A stretch of DNA of 64,000 nucleotides from a bacterium (GTDB lineage Bacteria; Planctomycetota; UBA1135; UBA2386), in contig JAUILN010000005.1 of NCBI GenBank assembly GCA_030432695.1, positions 372,001 through 436,000 on the forward strand, written 5' to 3'. The translations under genes and the position numbers were made by a program. Below the pieces are notes generated by a model. It was not told the DNA's origin and searched no databases. It saw only the letters and a list, made by a program, of their open reading frames with translations. Within the stretch, counting starts at the first letter, position 1. Every line of letters starts with the position of its first letter. Below are positions 1 through 9,159 of the stretch, piece after piece.

Positions 1-853
1 GCCACGCGAGCGCGCGCTGGCAGAGCACCAGGAGCCGGCGCTCGGCGCGCGCATCGGCGACCAGCGCGGCCCGGGCTCCGGCCTCGACCTCGGCGGGCTC
101 GACCGCCGGCAGACCGTCGAGGACTGCCCGCAGCTCGGCGACGTTCTCGACGTAGTCCTCGACCGGGGGGGCGACCTTGCGCATCGTCGCCCAGGTGACC
201 GGCAGCTCGGCGACCCCGAGGAACCGGAACAGGGTCGCCGGATCCAGTGCGCCACCGAGGAGGTCGCGCTCGAACGACACCTCCAGCAGCGGGCGGAGTC
301 CGGCCAACGAACCGACCAGCACGCGGGTCCGCAGCGCACCGAGGGCGTAGTCGCGGAATTCGTCGGCCGGCAGGACCAGCTTCACCGGCTCGCCGGTGTG
401 GTCCGGATGGGAGCCACGGAGGTGCCAGGTGCCGGTGGCCTCGGCCCGCTTCAGCGACGCGAACTGCGCGAGCAGGTCGTCGCGCACCACGTACACGACC
501 CGCGTCTCCGGATGGTGCTCCAGGAGCCCGTTGAGCACCGACACCGCAGCCGCGAGGCTGTCCAGTGCGACCTTCACGCCGATCGCCCGCGTCTCGGCCC
601 CGGCGTGCAGCCCGGCCAGCGCATCGAACAGCGCCCGGTTCGCGGCCTGCCGCTCCCGGTAGGCCTCCAGCCCGAAGGTGTAGGCCCGGTAGCCCCGACC
701 GAGCAGGTCGGCCTCGGTCTCGTCCCAGGGCATCGCGACTTCGGGATGCCCTTCGAGGATCGCCTGGGTGACCGACGTTCCGCTGCGCTGGCTGCCGAGC
801 ACGACGAAGCGCGTCGGGGCGGAGCGGGCGGCGGGCGGCGGCGGAGCGGACAT
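1..853 (-). CDS. Sulfotransferase-family protein, 3' end cut by window edge
   Basis: Translated by hand from the ATG at 853-851; the frame stays open to the window edge, giving at least 284 residues with the C-terminus missing. Residues 15-27 read RFVVLGSQRSGTS, the P-loop-like 5'-phosphosulfate-binding motif of PAPS-dependent sulfotransferases. About 100 residues further on, RVVYVVRDDLLAQFASL matches the segment that contacts the 3'-phosphate of PAPS. The family moves sulfate from PAPS to sugars, lipids or proteins; the substrate cannot be read from the sequence. There is no signal peptide, so it is probably cytoplasmic. It is divergent from the lipoprotein gene at 937, with 83 bp between them. 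Confidence 0.8.
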   Translation of the reverse strand, partial: MSAPPPPAARSAPTRFVVLGSQRSGTSVTQAILEGHPEVAMPWDETEADLLGRGYRAYTFGLEAYRERQAANRALFDALAGLHAGAETRAIGVKVALDSLAAAVSVLNGLLEHHPETRVVYVVRDDLLAQFASLKRAEATGTWHLRGSHPDHTGEPVKLVLPADEFRDYALGALRTRVLVGSLAGLRPLLEVSFERDLLGGALDPATLFRFLGVAELPVTWATMRKVAPPVEDYVENVAELRAVLDGLPAVEPAEVEAGARAALVADARAERRLLVLCQRALAW

Positions 854-936
854 GCAGACAGGACTCTACCTGCCGCAGCGATCGGCGACCAAACTCGCAC
901 TTGCCTGGGGTCGCCGTTGCGGCGACATAGGACGCC

Positions 937-1368
937 ATGAAGCGATCCTCCCGCCTCGCAGTCCTCGCCCTCCTCCTCACCTCGAGCCTCGCGAGCTGCT
1001 CGTTCTACAGCACGGCCACCCGCTGGAACGGCCGCGTCGGTCCCGACGGCGAGCCGGTGTTCTACAAGACGATCACCAAGGTCGGCGTCAACCTGTTCAT
1101 CATCCTGCCGTTCCTGGGCCATACCGACATCGAGACGATGGTCGACGAGCTGACGCGCGACGTCGCCGAGACCGAGGGCGACGTGGTCCGGATCGTCCAG
1201 GGCAGCACGGAGAACTACTGGTACGGCTGGTCGCCGTTCACCTGGATCGTCACGCCCATCGTCAGCGACCTGACCGCGGAGTATCGGCCGTCGGCGGACG
1301 AGCTGAAGGCCGCCCGCGAGGAGGACGACCGGATCGACCAGGAGTCGTTGGGCGTCCTGGGACTCTGA
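937..1368 (+). CDS. Small putative lipoprotein, 143 aa
   Basis: The N-terminus is a basic MKRSSR followed by a hydrophobic stretch ending in the lipobox LASC (Cys21), so the mature protein is predicted to be lipid-anchored after signal peptidase II cleavage. The mature part is about 120 residues, rich in aromatic residues (FYSTATRWNG, NYWYGWSPF) and with an acidic, helical C-terminus. A short hydrophobic patch (NLFIILPFLG) may be buried rather than membrane-spanning. I do not recognise a named family. It is flanked by the divergent sulfotransferase-family gene and, 144 bp downstream, by the M1 aminopeptidase on the same strand. The role is unknown. Confidence 0.75.
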   Translation: MKRSSRLAVLALLLTSSLASCSFYSTATRWNGRVGPDGEPVFYKTITKVGVNLFIILPFLGHTDIETMVDELTRDVAETEGDVVRIVQGSTENYWYGWSPFTWIVTPIVSDLTAEYRPSADELKAAREEDDRIDQESLGVLGL

Positions 1369-1512
1369 CGCACCCGCGGGATCCCGGCCTCGGTTTCGCC
1401 TCGAGACCCGCTGGCACGCTCCCCGAACCGCGGTGAGTCGATCGCCCGATCGGAGGAGAAGCTGACCGAAGCCCCGGCCGAATCCGACCGGCGGCTCGGT
1501 TAGAACCGGGGC

Positions 1513-3435
1513 ATGTCCGCGCGCCAGAGCCTGCCGCTTCCCGTCCCGTCCCGCGTCGGCCTGGCCCTGGTCGGCCTGCTGACGGTCGCCCTGTCACCCG
1601 GCTGCCGAAGCACGGCCACGAGGCAGCAGGTGGCGACCACCGCGCCCATGGCCCACGACCAGCACTCCCACGCACGGCCGACCGAGGTCCAGGTCCGGCA
1701 CGTCACCCTCGACCTCACCGCCGACTTCGGCCAGGAGACGCTGCGCGGCTCGGCGAGCCTGCAGTTGGTGCGCAGTGACCTGGGGGCCGCAGTGGTCCTC
1801 GACGTCGGCGACGGCCTGGTCGTGGACGCGGTCTCCGGCCCGGACGACCAGCCCCTGCCGTTCGCGCTGGGGGCCGCCGATCCGCTGCTCGGCGCGCCGC
1901 TGTCGATCCCGCTGGCCGGCGTCGACGGCGACACCATCACGGTCCACTACCACACGACCCCCGCGTCCAAGGCGGTGCAGTGGCTCGACCCGGAGCAGAC
2001 CGCCGGCGGCGTGCATCCATTCCTCTACACCCAGGGCCAGGCGATCCTGACCAGGACGTGGATCCCACTCCAGGACAGCCCTGGCGTGCGCGTGACCTAC
2101 GACGCGACGATCCATGCCCCGACGGAGCTGACCGCGTTGATGAGCGCCGCGAAGCGCGAGGTCACGGCGCCGGGCACCACGCGGTTCGTGATGGACCGAC
2201 CGATCGCGCCCTACCTGATCGCGCTGGCGATCGGCGACCTGTCGGAGCGGGAGATCTCGCCGCGCTGCGCGGTATGGGCCGAACCGAAGACCGTCGAGCG
2301 GGCGCGGGCCGAGTTCCGCGACGTCGGCGACATGCTGGCGACCTGCGAACAGCTGTACGGCACCTACACCTGGGGTCGCTACGACATCCTGGTGCTGCCA
2401 CCGGCGTTCCCGTTCGGCGGGATGGAGAACCCGTGCCTGACCTTCGCGACGCCGACGATCCTCGCGGGCGATCGCTCGCTGGTGGCGCTGATCGCGCACG
2501 AGTTGGCGCACTCCTGGTCGGGCAATCTGGTGACCAACGCGACCTGGGCCGACTTCTGGCTCAACGAGGGCTTCACGGTCTACGTCGAAGGCCGGATCGT
2601 GGAAGCGCTGTACGGCAAGGAGCGCGCGGCCCAGGAGACGATCAACTCGCTGTCGGGCCTGCGCGACGAGATCGCCGAGCTGCCCGAGTCCGACCAGATC
2701 CTACACCTCGATCTGACCGGCCGGGATCCCGACGACGGGATGACCGCGATCGCGTACGACAAGGGCGCGGCGTTCCTGCGTCGACTCGAGCAGATCTTCG
2801 GCCGCGAGCGCTTCGATGCGTTCCTGGCGAAGTGGTTCGCCGAGCATGCGTTCCAGAGCGTCACGACCGCCGAGTTCCTGACCTTCCTCGACCGTGAACT
2901 GCTCGCCGCCGATCCCCAGCGCGCGGCCCGGATCGACGTCCACCGCTGGGTGAAGGAACCCGGCCTCCCCGAGGACTGCCCGGTCCCCGAGAGCCGCCAG
3001 TTCGATGCAGTCGACGCGGCGCGCAACCTGTTCCTGTCGGGCGGCGACGTGGGCGCGATCCCGTTCGACGCGTGGACGACCGCGGAGGCGCTGCGCTTCC
3101 TCGGCGAGATCCCGGTCGGTACCGCCGCCGAGCGCCTCGACGCGCTCGACGCCCGGTTCCACCTCACCGACAGCGGCAACTCCGAGATCCTCGCCGCGTG
3201 GCTGGAGATCCGGATCCGCGCCGGGCTTCCGCTCCCCGAGGCGGTCGCCGGACGGCTCGAGTCGTTCCTCACGCGCGTGGGCCGGCGCAAGTTCCTCACG
3301 CCGCTGTACCGCGCCCTGAACGAAGCCGGCCCGGAGGGAGAGGCGGAGGCCCGGCGCATCTATGCGATCGCCCGACCGCGTTACCACGCGGTGTCGCGCG
3401 GCACGCTCGACACCCTGCTCGACTGGACCGAGTGA
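1513..3435 (+). CDS. M1 family aminopeptidase, LTA4-hydrolase-like
   Basis: This 640-residue zinc metallopeptidase has the gluzincin motif HELAH (329-333) with the third ligand Glu352 in NEGF, exactly 18 residues after the second His. The exopeptidase motif GGMEN is at 302-306, embedded in a PFGGMENPCLTF context like leukotriene-A4 hydrolase/aminopeptidase B. Family members remove N-terminal residues from peptides. The C-terminal third, helical and lacking motifs, fits the LTA4H-type helical domain. The N-terminus has a hydrophobic segment ending SPGC (Cys31), an imperfect lipobox, so export with or without lipidation is likely. No good ribosome binding site precedes the ATG. The next gene, the Fe-S subunit, starts 77 bp downstream. 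Confidence 0.92.
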   Translation: MSARQSLPLPVPSRVGLALVGLLTVALSPGCRSTATRQQVATTAPMAHDQHSHARPTEVQVRHVTLDLTADFGQETLRGSASLQLVRSDLGAAVVLDVGDGLVVDAVSGPDDQPLPFALGAADPLLGAPLSIPLAGVDGDTITVHYHTTPASKAVQWLDPEQTAGGVHPFLYTQGQAILTRTWIPLQDSPGVRVTYDATIHAPTELTALMSAAKREVTAPGTTRFVMDRPIAPYLIALAIGDLSEREISPRCAVWAEPKTVERARAEFRDVGDMLATCEQLYGTYTWGRYDILVLPPAFPFGGMENPCLTFATPTILAGDRSLVALIAHELAHSWSGNLVTNATWADFWLNEGFTVYVEGRIVEALYGKERAAQETINSLSGLRDEIAELPESDQILHLDLTGRDPDDGMTAIAYDKGAAFLRRLEQIFGRERFDAFLAKWFAEHAFQSVTTAEFLTFLDRELLAADPQRAARIDVHRWVKEPGLPEDCPVPESRQFDAVDAARNLFLSGGDVGAIPFDAWTTAEALRFLGEIPVGTAAERLDALDARFHLTDSGNSEILAAWLEIRIRAGLPLPEAVAGRLESFLTRVGRRKFLTPLYRALNEAGPEGEAEARRIYAIARPRYHAVSRGTLDTLLDWTE

Positions 3436-3512
3436 GCCGCCCCTCCACCGTCCCTGGATCTCGACCTGGCGCCGCGTAGAGTCGCGCCCCCAACTCGCAC
3501 CCCTCTCGCTCC

Positions 3513-5033
3513 ATGCAGTACGGCTTCGTCCTCGACCACCGCAAGTGCATCGGCTGCCACGCCTGCACGGTGGCGTGCAAGTCGGAGAACGACGTCCCGG
3601 TCGGCAACTTCCGCACCTGGGTCAAGTACACCGACATCGGCACCTTCCCGGCGGTCAAGCGGCACTTCGCGGTGTTGCGGTGCAACCAGTGCACCAACGC
3701 CCCCTGCGTCACGATCTGCCCGGTCTCCGCCCTCGGCAAGCGCGACGACGGCATCGTCGATCTCGACAAGGACGCCTGCATCGGCTGCAAGGCCTGTATG
3801 CAGGCCTGCCCCTACGACGCGATCTACCTCAACGAGGAGACCGGTGGCGCCGAGAAGTGCCACTTCTGCGCCCACCGCGTGGAGCAGGGCCTGAAGCCGG
3901 CCTGCGAGGTGGTGTGCCCGGAGGAGGCGATCATCTCCGGCGACCTGCACGACCCGACCAGCAAGGTCGCCCAGCTCGCGGCCCTCGACGGGTCGATGGT
4001 GCGCCGCCCCGAGCAGAACACCGGACCCAACGTCCACTACGTCGGCGCGCACAGCGTGTCGCTGCAGCCCGGAGCCGCGGCCGAGCCGGATACCTGGCTG
4101 TGGTCGGAGCGTCGCCTGCCACCGCCGGACTGGCCCGAGGATCGGCCGGTCACGCCGAACGCCACCACGGTGCTCAACGTCGACCACGACGTCTACTGGG
4201 GTTGGAAGGTCTCGGCGTACCTGGTCACCAAGGGCATCGCGGCCGGCGCCGCGATGCTGGCCTGGCTGCCCGGTCTCCTCGGCGCCACGTCCCCGATGCT
4301 CGGTTGGGCTCCCGAGGCGATCGCGCTCACCTTCACGCTGATCACGGTCGCCCTGCTGATCGCCGACCTGAAGCGGCCGCTGCTGTTCTTCCGCCTGCTG
4401 ACCCGGCCGAACACCCGCAGCTGGCTGGTGAAGGGTGGCTGGGTCCTCAGCGGTTTCGGCGCGGTGACCTTCGCCGCGCTGGCCGCGCGACTGCTCGGCT
4501 TCGATGCGCTGGCCGACGGCCTGCGGATCCCCAACGCCCTGCTCGGCGCCGCCACCGCCGGCTACACCGCGTTCCTGTTCGCGCAGTGCGAGGGCCGCGA
4601 CCTGTGGCAGTCCAAGGGCCGGCTGCTGTGGCACCTGCTGATCCAGGCGACCGGCCTCGGCGCCCTGTGCCTGCTGCCGTTCGCCGACGATCACGAGCGG
4701 ACCACCTGGGTCTGCGCCGGGGTGTTCGCGCTCAGCGCGGTGTTCCACTGCTACTTCGCGCTGTCGGAGCTCCACGGCGAGCACCACACCGACAACGCGA
4801 AGCAGGCCGCGTCCCTGCTGCAGCGCATCCCGGTGAAGGCGGGCAGCACCACGATGGCGTTCCGCACCGGCCTGACCCTGACCAACCTCGCAGCAGGCCT
4901 CACCTTGCTGGCCGGCGCGCTCGGCCTGCTCGGCGCGCCGCTGGCGCTCGGGCTGTTGGCGCTGACCTGTGTCGGTCTGTTCTGCTACGAGCAGGCCTTC
5001 GTCCGAGCCGGCCAGCTGCCGCCGCTGTCGTGA
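3513..5033 (+). CDS. Four-cluster Fe-S electron-transfer subunit fused to NrfD/DmsC-type membrane anchor
   Basis: The first ~135 residues hold 16 cysteines in four CxxC-type groups (C12/15/18/22, C57/60/65/69, C89/92/95/99, C116/119/131/135). This is the arrangement of DmsB/PsrB-type subunits carrying four [4Fe-4S] clusters. From about residue 225 to 505 there are roughly eight hydrophobic helices, with the DLKRPLLFF...SWLVKGGW signature of the NrfD/DmsC quinone-interacting anchor. Normally B and C are separate genes; here they form one 506-residue polypeptide. It should pass electrons between the quinone pool and the molybdenum subunit encoded 22 bp downstream. The start is the ATG just before QYGFVLDHRKC; no Shine-Dalgarno is apparent. 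Confidence 0.9.
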   Translation: MQYGFVLDHRKCIGCHACTVACKSENDVPVGNFRTWVKYTDIGTFPAVKRHFAVLRCNQCTNAPCVTICPVSALGKRDDGIVDLDKDACIGCKACMQACPYDAIYLNEETGGAEKCHFCAHRVEQGLKPACEVVCPEEAIISGDLHDPTSKVAQLAALDGSMVRRPEQNTGPNVHYVGAHSVSLQPGAAAEPDTWLWSERRLPPPDWPEDRPVTPNATTVLNVDHDVYWGWKVSAYLVTKGIAAGAAMLAWLPGLLGATSPMLGWAPEAIALTFTLITVALLIADLKRPLLFFRLLTRPNTRSWLVKGGWVLSGFGAVTFAALAARLLGFDALADGLRIPNALLGAATAGYTAFLFAQCEGRDLWQSKGRLLWHLLIQATGLGALCLLPFADDHERTTWVCAGVFALSAVFHCYFALSELHGEHHTDNAKQAASLLQRIPVKAGSTTMAFRTGLTLTNLAAGLTLLAGALGLLGAPLALGLLALTCVGLFCYEQAFVRAGQLPPLS

Positions 5034-5055
5034 CCCGACGCCGAGGAGAACCACG

Positions 5056-7902
5056 ATGACCGCCGTCGATCCTGAGGCCGTCGCGCCCGCACCCGTCACC
5101 ACCACCCCGCTCGAGTCCTTCCCGCCGCCCGCGAAGTGGCACGACTGGAAGGAACTCGATGCGAAGGCCTGGCCGCGCCGCGTCGAGAAGAGCTACGCGA
5201 TCGTCCCGACGATCTGCTTCAACTGCGAAGCGGCCTGCGGGCTGGTCGCCTACATCGACAAGAGCGACGAGTCGATCCGCAAGGTCGAGGGCAATCCGTA
5301 CCACCCGGGATCGCGCGGCCGCAACTGCGCCAAGGGACCGGCGACCATCAACCAGGTCCACGACCCCGACCGGATCCTCTATCCGATGAAGCGGGTCGGT
5401 CCGCGCGGCTCGGGCAAGTTCGAGCGCGTGGGCTGGGACGAGGTGCTCGAGCACCTCGGCGGCAGGATCCGCAAGGCGATCCAGGAGCAGCGGCTCACCG
5501 AGGTCATGTACCACATCGGCCGCCCCGGCGCCGACGGCTACATGGACCGGGTCCTGCAGGCCTGGGGCGTGGACGGGCACAACAGCCACACCAACGTGTG
5601 CTCGGCCAGCGCCCGACTCGGCTACACGATGATGGTCGGCCACGACCGGCCGTCGCCCGACTACGCCAACGCGCAGTTCATCCTGCTGATCTCGGCGCAC
5701 CTGGAGACCGGGCACTACTTCAATCCGCACGCGCAGCGGATCCAGGAAGCCAAGATGAACGGCGCGAAGATCGCCGCCTGCGACATCCGGCTGTCGAACA
5801 CCGCCGGCATGTCGGACTACTGGCTGCCGACCCGGCCGGGCACCGAGGCGATGATGCTGCTCGGATTCGCCTGGGTGATCCTGAACGAGGAACTCTACGA
5901 CGCGGCGTTCCTGGAGCGCTGGGTCGATTGGGAAGGCTGGAACGCGGCGCACGGCAACGAGGGTGGCTCGTTCGACGACTTCGTCGCCGGCCTGAAGCAG
6001 CACTACGCCTGGGCCACGCCGGAGAAGGCCGCCGAGGAGTGCGGACTCGACGTCGCGACGATCCGCGAGGTCGCCCGGGAGATCGGCAAGGCCGGTTCCC
6101 GCTTTTCGAGCCACGTCTGGCGCAATGCCGCGTCGGGCAACGAAGGCGGCTGGGAGGTCGCCCGCTGCCTGCAGTTCGTGACCACGCTGGTCGGCGCGGT
6201 GGGCACGCCGGGCGGCACCAACCCGAACGGCTGGAACAAGTTCGTCGCCAAGCCCTTCGCCTCGCCGCCACCGCAACAGGTCTGGAGCGAGCTGCTCTAC
6301 CCCAAGGAATGGCCGCTCGCCCACCACGAGCTGTCGTTCCTGCTGCCGCACCTGTTGAAGACCGGCCGCGGCAAGATCGACACCTACTTCACCCGAGTCT
6401 ACAACCCGGTCTGGACCAACCCCGACGGCCTGGTCTGGGTCGAAGCGCTGCGCGACGAGTCGCTGGTCGGCTGCAGCGTCGCGCTGACGCCGACCTGGAA
6501 CGAGACCGCACGCTGGGCCGACTACGTGCTGCCGATGGGCGTGGCGACCGAACGCCACGACCTGATGAGCCAGGAGACCCACGCCGCGCAGTGGATCGGC
6601 TTCCGCCAGCCGGTCATGCGCCGCTACCGCGAGCTGCAGGCGCGCGAGGGTCTCGGCGAGCCGGTCGAGTGGACCTGGCAGGCCAACCCGGGCGAGGTCT
6701 GGGAAGAGGACGAGTTCTGGATCGCGCTGAGCTGGAAGATCGACCCGGACGGGTCACTCGGCGTGCGCAAGTGGTTCGAGTCGCCCTACCGTCCCGGCGA
6801 ACGGATCACCCTCGACGAGTACTACGGCTGGATCTTCGAGAACTCGGTGCCGGGCCTGCCCGAGGCCGCCGCCAAGGAGGGCCTGACCCCGCTCGAGTTC
6901 ATGAAGAGCCGCGGCTCCTTCGAGATCCGCAACAACGTCTACGGCACCTTCCAGCTGCCGGTCGCCGACAGCGCGCTCGAGGGCAGCGAGGTGGTCGGCA
7001 GGACCCGCCGCAAGGACGGCAAGCTGGTCGGCATCGTCGACGCGGACGGCGCCGTGAAGCAGGGCTTCCCGACGCCCAGCGGCCGGATCGAGATCCACGC
7101 CGCGACGATCCGTGACTGGGGCTGGCCCGAGTTCGCCGACCCGGGCTACATCCCGAGCCACGTCCACGAGCAGAACCTCGACCGCGGCAAGTCGGAGTTC
7201 GCGCTGGTCTCGACCTTCCGTCTGCCGACCCTGATCCACACCCGCTCGGCGAACTCGAAGTGGCTGACCGAGCTGTCCAACACCAACCCGGTCTGGATCC
7301 ACCCGAGCGACGCCGGGCCGATGGGTGTGAAGACCGGCGACCTGGTGCGGGTCTCGACCCGGATCGGCCACTACGTCAACAAGGCCTGGGTCACCGAAGG
7401 GGTCCGCCCCGGCGTGGTCGCCTGCAGCCACCACATGGGCCGCTTCCGCCAGCGCGGCGAGGCGCAGGGGGTGAACCGCTGGCAGCAGCACGAGAGCGAC
7501 ATGCAGGAGGTCGCGCCCGGCCAGTGGAAGATCCGCCGCACCGCGACCGTGCAGGCCTTCGACAGCCGGGACCGCGACTCCGCGCGGGTCTGGTGGCGCG
7601 AGGGCGGCGTGCACCAGAACTTCACCTTCCCGGTCCAGCCCGATCCGGTCTCGGGCATGCACTGCTGGCACCAGAAGGTGCGAGTGGAGAAGGCCCACCC
7701 TGGGGATGCGTATGGCGACACCTTCGTGGACACCAACAAGTCGATGGAGGTCTTCGAGGAGTGGGTCGCGCGGACGAGGCCTCCCCAGGGGCCGCTGCGC
7801 CGGCCTCTGCATCTGAAGCGAGTGGTCCGACCGGTCGATGCGGCCTTCGAGCTGCCCCGGCAGCCCGAGGATGCCTCCACAAAGCTGGGCGGCGTGTCTT
7901 GA
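5056..7902 (+). CDS. Molybdopterin oxidoreductase catalytic subunit (DMSO reductase superfamily)
   Basis: This 948-residue protein has an N-terminal [4Fe-4S] motif C54-x2-C57-x3-C61-x29-C91 and then the bis-MGD molybdopterin domains. Cys182 in HTNVCSAS sits where family members carry the amino-acid ligand to Mo, a Cys as in polysulfide, thiosulfate and nitrate-type enzymes. The C-terminal molybdopterin dinucleotide-binding domain starts around 7195. The N-terminus has no twin-arginine signal, so the enzyme should face the cytoplasm, as in the SoeABC sulfite dehydrogenase and unlike periplasmic PsrA/TtrA. The start at 5056 is preceded by GAGGAGAA. It forms an operon with the B-C fusion. Substrate is not determinable; a sulfur-oxyanion enzyme is the best guess. 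Confidence 0.88.
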   Translation: MTAVDPEAVAPAPVTTTPLESFPPPAKWHDWKELDAKAWPRRVEKSYAIVPTICFNCEAACGLVAYIDKSDESIRKVEGNPYHPGSRGRNCAKGPATINQVHDPDRILYPMKRVGPRGSGKFERVGWDEVLEHLGGRIRKAIQEQRLTEVMYHIGRPGADGYMDRVLQAWGVDGHNSHTNVCSASARLGYTMMVGHDRPSPDYANAQFILLISAHLETGHYFNPHAQRIQEAKMNGAKIAACDIRLSNTAGMSDYWLPTRPGTEAMMLLGFAWVILNEELYDAAFLERWVDWEGWNAAHGNEGGSFDDFVAGLKQHYAWATPEKAAEECGLDVATIREVAREIGKAGSRFSSHVWRNAASGNEGGWEVARCLQFVTTLVGAVGTPGGTNPNGWNKFVAKPFASPPPQQVWSELLYPKEWPLAHHELSFLLPHLLKTGRGKIDTYFTRVYNPVWTNPDGLVWVEALRDESLVGCSVALTPTWNETARWADYVLPMGVATERHDLMSQETHAAQWIGFRQPVMRRYRELQAREGLGEPVEWTWQANPGEVWEEDEFWIALSWKIDPDGSLGVRKWFESPYRPGERITLDEYYGWIFENSVPGLPEAAAKEGLTPLEFMKSRGSFEIRNNVYGTFQLPVADSALEGSEVVGRTRRKDGKLVGIVDADGAVKQGFPTPSGRIEIHAATIRDWGWPEFADPGYIPSHVHEQNLDRGKSEFALVSTFRLPTLIHTRSANSKWLTELSNTNPVWIHPSDAGPMGVKTGDLVRVSTRIGHYVNKAWVTEGVRPGVVACSHHMGRFRQRGEAQGVNRWQQHESDMQEVAPGQWKIRRTATVQAFDSRDRDSARVWWREGGVHQNFTFPVQPDPVSGMHCWHQKVRVEKAHPGDAYGDTFVDTNKSMEVFEEWVARTRPPQGPLRRPLHLKRVVRPVDAAFELPRQPEDASTKLGGVS

Positions 7903-8009
7903 TTGTGTTGATCCGGACGCGCTAGCCCCCTAGCTTTCCAGTGGTTGCGGTCGGCGGGATCAAGCGGTTCCGCTCGCGCCGCCGGATTTCCCCTGTCAGG
8001 AACACACTC

Positions 8010-8366
8010 ATGCGCAAGATCGCGATTGCTCTGGGCCTCGGATTGGCCCTCGTTCTCGGCGGCTGCCTCGCCGGTCCCCACCAGCTCCGTCGCACCGTCG
8101 ACGACTTCGATCAGAAGCTCTACGTCGACTCGCCGATCATCGACGGCATCCTCTGGTTCCCGATCCCGGCCTTCTACATCGGCTACTGGGGCGCCTCGAT
8201 CGGCGACTTCTTCCTCGACGGCTACCACTTCTGGATCGAGGACGTCTGGGCCAACGAAGGCAAGGGGTTCAAGCACATCGACCCCCAGGGCTCGAAGATC
8301 GTCTACAGCCTGATGCGCGACGAGTCCAAGTTCGCGCAGGTCTCCGAGGGCGGCGAAGGCGAGTGA
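8010..8366 (+). CDS. Small putative lipoprotein, 118 aa
   Basis: The start is placed at MRKIAIALGLGLALVLGGC because a signal peptide and lipobox (LGGC, Cys19) follow at once; an in-frame upstream start would add an implausible Arg-rich leader. The mature part is about 100 residues, with a hydrophobic aromatic core (ILWFPIPAFYIGYWGASIGDFFLDGYHFW) that could dip into the membrane. The pattern is loosely reminiscent of DUF3332-type small lipoproteins, but this is not secure. It lies 107 bp after the molybdoenzyme gene on the same strand and is followed by a strong hairpin and a terminator, so it is the last gene of this transcription unit. Confidence 0.75.
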   Translation: MRKIAIALGLGLALVLGGCLAGPHQLRRTVDDFDQKLYVDSPIIDGILWFPIPAFYIGYWGASIGDFFLDGYHFWIEDVWANEGKGFKHIDPQGSKIVYSLMRDESKFAQVSEGGEGE

Positions 8367-8377
8367 GCCAGTCTCTC

Positions 8378-8404
8378 GCGTAGGCCTCGCCACGAGGCCT
8401 ACGC
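8378..8404. other. Perfect 12-bp inverted repeat (hairpin)
   Basis: GCGTAGGCCTCG at 8378-8389 is the exact reverse complement of 8393-8404, with a 3-nt loop (CCA). It starts 11 bp after the lipoprotein stop and has no T-run of its own. A more typical terminator follows ten bases later, so this may be a transcript-end stabilising hairpin or part of a double terminator. Confidence 0.7.
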
Positions 8405-8413
8405 CGAGCTACC

Positions 8414-8450
8414 AAACGGGGTGGGCATCATGCGATGTCCGCCCCGTTTT
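8414..8450. terminator. Rho-independent terminator between convergent genes
   Basis: AAACGGGGTGGGCAT (8414-8428) pairs with ATGTCCGCCCCGTTT (8435-8449) through a stem of about 15 pairs containing two G-T pairs. It is closed by a 6-nt loop and followed by TTTTCGTTT on the plus strand. The A-run on the opposite side lets it act on the minus strand as well, which fits its position between convergent genes ending at 8366 and 8476. It is one of the clearest intrinsic terminators in the window. Confidence 0.85.
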
Positions 8451-8475
8451 CGTTTGCCTGCGCACCCTGCGTAGG

Positions 8476-9159
8476 TCAGCGCAGCCTGCGGTAGTCGATC
8501 AGCTCCGTGACCGAACCGCTGTCGAGCCACTTCACGAAGTAGCCCAACTCCGGGACGTACCAGTAGACGGAGTCCCGGCTCAGGTAGTCTTCCCGGTTCT
8601 CGCGCGGCGCGGCAAAGCGCCAGATGCGAAGCGCCTCGAACGTCCCCGCCGCCGTCTGGATGCGCTCCACGGCGTCACAGCGGTATTCGACGCGAACGAC
8701 GTACGGCGCGGCCCCGGCGTCCTGGTCCCAAGGAACGAACTCGCCGACCCAGGTCTTGCCGACCCAGAGCGGCCAATTGAACTGGGGATCGACTGGCTGC
8801 TTCGCGCTCGTTGGTCGATTCGCATCGGCCTCGCGCAAGACGCCGAGATCACGGTCGAGGATGAATCGCGTGTCCATCCCCTCGAGCAGCAGCTCGATCT
8901 CCTGAGCCTCCCGGGACTCGCCCACGACGTATTCCATTCGCAGCGAGCCACCGCGCACGTACGTGAACGCATCGCCGACACGAAGTTCCGGACGGCCCCA
9001 GGTCTCCGCCCCGATCGGAGGCGAATCGTCCGCACGGACCAGCCCCATCGCTTCCAATCCACCGGTCTCGGGCGTCGGTGCTCCGGCGCAGCCCGCGACC
9101 AGACCGACGAGAAGCCACAGCTCGGCCCGTTGCGGCCGCGAAACTCGGGATGAGGTCAA
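8476..9159 (-). CDS. Putative lipoprotein, 227 aa, translationally coupled to aspS
   Basis: I place the start at a TTG (9159-9157) that overlaps the aspS stop as TTGA, with GGAGGGG a few bases upstream. From there a short basic leader and hydrophobic stretch end in the lipobox VAGC (Cys24), which supports this start over a longer Arg-rich frame. The mature domain has a beta-rich pattern with many short hydrophobic strands and a C-terminal VYWYVPELGYFVKW segment. That pattern resembles periplasmic proteins that describe themselves as domains of unknown function; no family is named with confidence. It is expressed behind aspS, but no functional link to the synthetase is evident. Confidence 0.75.
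   Translation of the reverse strand: MTSSRVSRPQRAELWLLVGLVAGCAGAPTPETGGLEAMGLVRADDSPPIGAETWGRPELRVGDAFTYVRGGSLRMEYVVGESREAQEIELLLEGMDTRFILDRDLGVLREADANRPTSAKQPVDPQFNWPLWVGKTWVGEFVPWDQDAGAAPYVVRVEYRCDAVERIQTAAGTFEALRIWRFAAPRENREDYLSRDSVYWYVPELGYFVKWLDSGSVTELIDYRRLR

Noticed and set aside
3381-5105. A 574-codon open frame on the minus strand
   Set aside because: Antisense to the Fe-S/anchor fusion; composition is Gly/Arg/Val-rich low complexity; no start context.
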